6,194 nucleotides of DNA from an uncultured Spirochaetaceae bacterium (GTDB lineage Bacteria; Spirochaetota; Spirochaetia; SZUA-6; Bin103): contig CAJWOB010000166.1 of NCBI GenBank assembly GCA_913043885.1, positions 1-6,194 of the forward strand, read 5' to 3'. Shown here in pieces: positions 5,991 to 6,194 of the stretch (position 1 is the stretch's first letter; each line of letters starts with the position of its first letter). Below the pieces are notes generated by a model. It was not told the DNA's origin. It searched no databases and saw only the letters and a program-made list of their open reading frames with translations. Made by a program: the position numbers and the translations under genes.

Positions 5991-6194
5991 GGGCGATGGA
6001 CTAGCTCGCCATGCTCCCCGACTCTCAGCAGTGTGCCCGTTCTACGTACCGTGTTCTTCCTCCACTCCTTGGCGAAGCCCAGGTACGGAGACTCGTTAGA
6101 TGCTCGAACACACAGGTCCGCATTCGCTTTGCCGATCCCGGGGGCGCCTCCTCCGAGAAGTGCCTCGCGCTGTCTTCCGATGATCCGGAGTACG
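5949..6194. other. Unrecognised sequence beyond the SPFH breakpoint
   Basis: About 246 bases with no similarity I can recognise to SPFH or anything else in the window. By eye it is less GC-rich than the operon. It contains a hairpin CCGGG-N8-CCCGG (5966-5983) without a T run, so it is at most a weak terminator. One frame on each strand stays open to the window end. No tRNA, rRNA, terminal inverted repeat or transposase motif is visible. It may be the edge of an inserted element, a rearranged neighbour or a chimeric contig end. Confidence 0.5.
6011..6194 (+). CDS. Possible partial ORF of unknown function, running off the end
   Basis: An ATG at 6011 opens a frame with no stop through the last base (61 codons), beginning MLPDSQQCARSTYRVLPPLL and including VRIRFADPGGASSEKCLALS. 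There is no good Shine-Dalgarno, and no domain is recognised. A minus-strand frame is also open across the same bases (from 6194 back to about 5770, GGGAPGIGKANADLCV), although it has no start codon until about 5945. So coding sense is undecided, and one or both frames may be chance. Confidence 0.25.
   Translation, partial: MLPDSQQCARSTYRVLPPLLGEAQVRRLVRCSNTQVRIRFADPGGASSEKCLALSSDDPEY

Noticed and set aside
6045..6087. Inverted repeat CGTACC ... GGTACG as a stem-loop
   Set aside because: Only six pairs around a 31-base loop, with no T run; not distinguishable from chance.
6093..6099. GTTAGAT, matching the integron core consensus GTTRRRY
   Set aside because: A seven-base degenerate match is expected by chance. 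No paired inverse core (RYYYAAC) or imperfect inverted structure typical of attC lies upstream, and there is no integrase.

Overview
The window is GC-rich, densely packed bacterial DNA. It most resembles a fragment of a spirochaete-like genome (Spirochaetota; moderate to low confidence). The lineage guess rests on the membrane-bound cyclase with HAMP linker, the NfeD/stomatin operon and the general protein style, not on a marker gene. Genes run into both ends, so this looks like a piece of a larger locus or a short contig.

Layout. (1) Bases 1-917, plus strand: the 3' part of a TPR-like/coiled-coil protein of unknown function, broken by a one-base frameshift in a run of seven G. (2) Bases 912-2150, minus strand: an intact MFS exporter, converging on gene 1 so that both stop codons share one CTATAG. 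(3) Bases 2191-4153, minus strand: a joined reading frame. It starts as a two-TM, HAMP-linked class III adenylate/guanylate cyclase, but the catalytic domain stops halfway (after base 3071). It then runs in frame into the C-terminal part of an outer-membrane beta-barrel-like protein, which carries its own one-base frameshift near 2733. (4) Bases 4154-4287: a divergent intergenic region with four copies of a 9-bp tandem repeat, a 14-bp perfect palindrome and a short inverted repeat. (5) Bases 4288-5990, plus strand: a tightly coupled NfeD - SPFH/stomatin - second SPFH operon. The second SPFH gene loses homology after its first 58 codons. (6) Bases 5949-6194: unrecognised sequence beyond that break, with open frames on both strands.

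How they work together. NfeD and stomatin/slipin-type proteins are classical operon partners that form membrane-organising complexes, and stop/start overlaps here indicate translational coupling. The minus-strand genes (cyclase, barrel protein, MFS) look like a co-directional cluster from which a segment spanning the cyclase 3' end and the barrel gene 5' end is missing.

The strongest message concerns integrity. There are two single-base frame disruptions, one half-cyclase fused to an unrelated barrel protein, and one abruptly truncated SPFH gene. These may be real deletions and rearrangements, or assembly/consensus errors in a low-coverage contig; the sequence alone cannot decide. I do not see a convincing new biological system, CRISPR array, RNA gene or mobile element.
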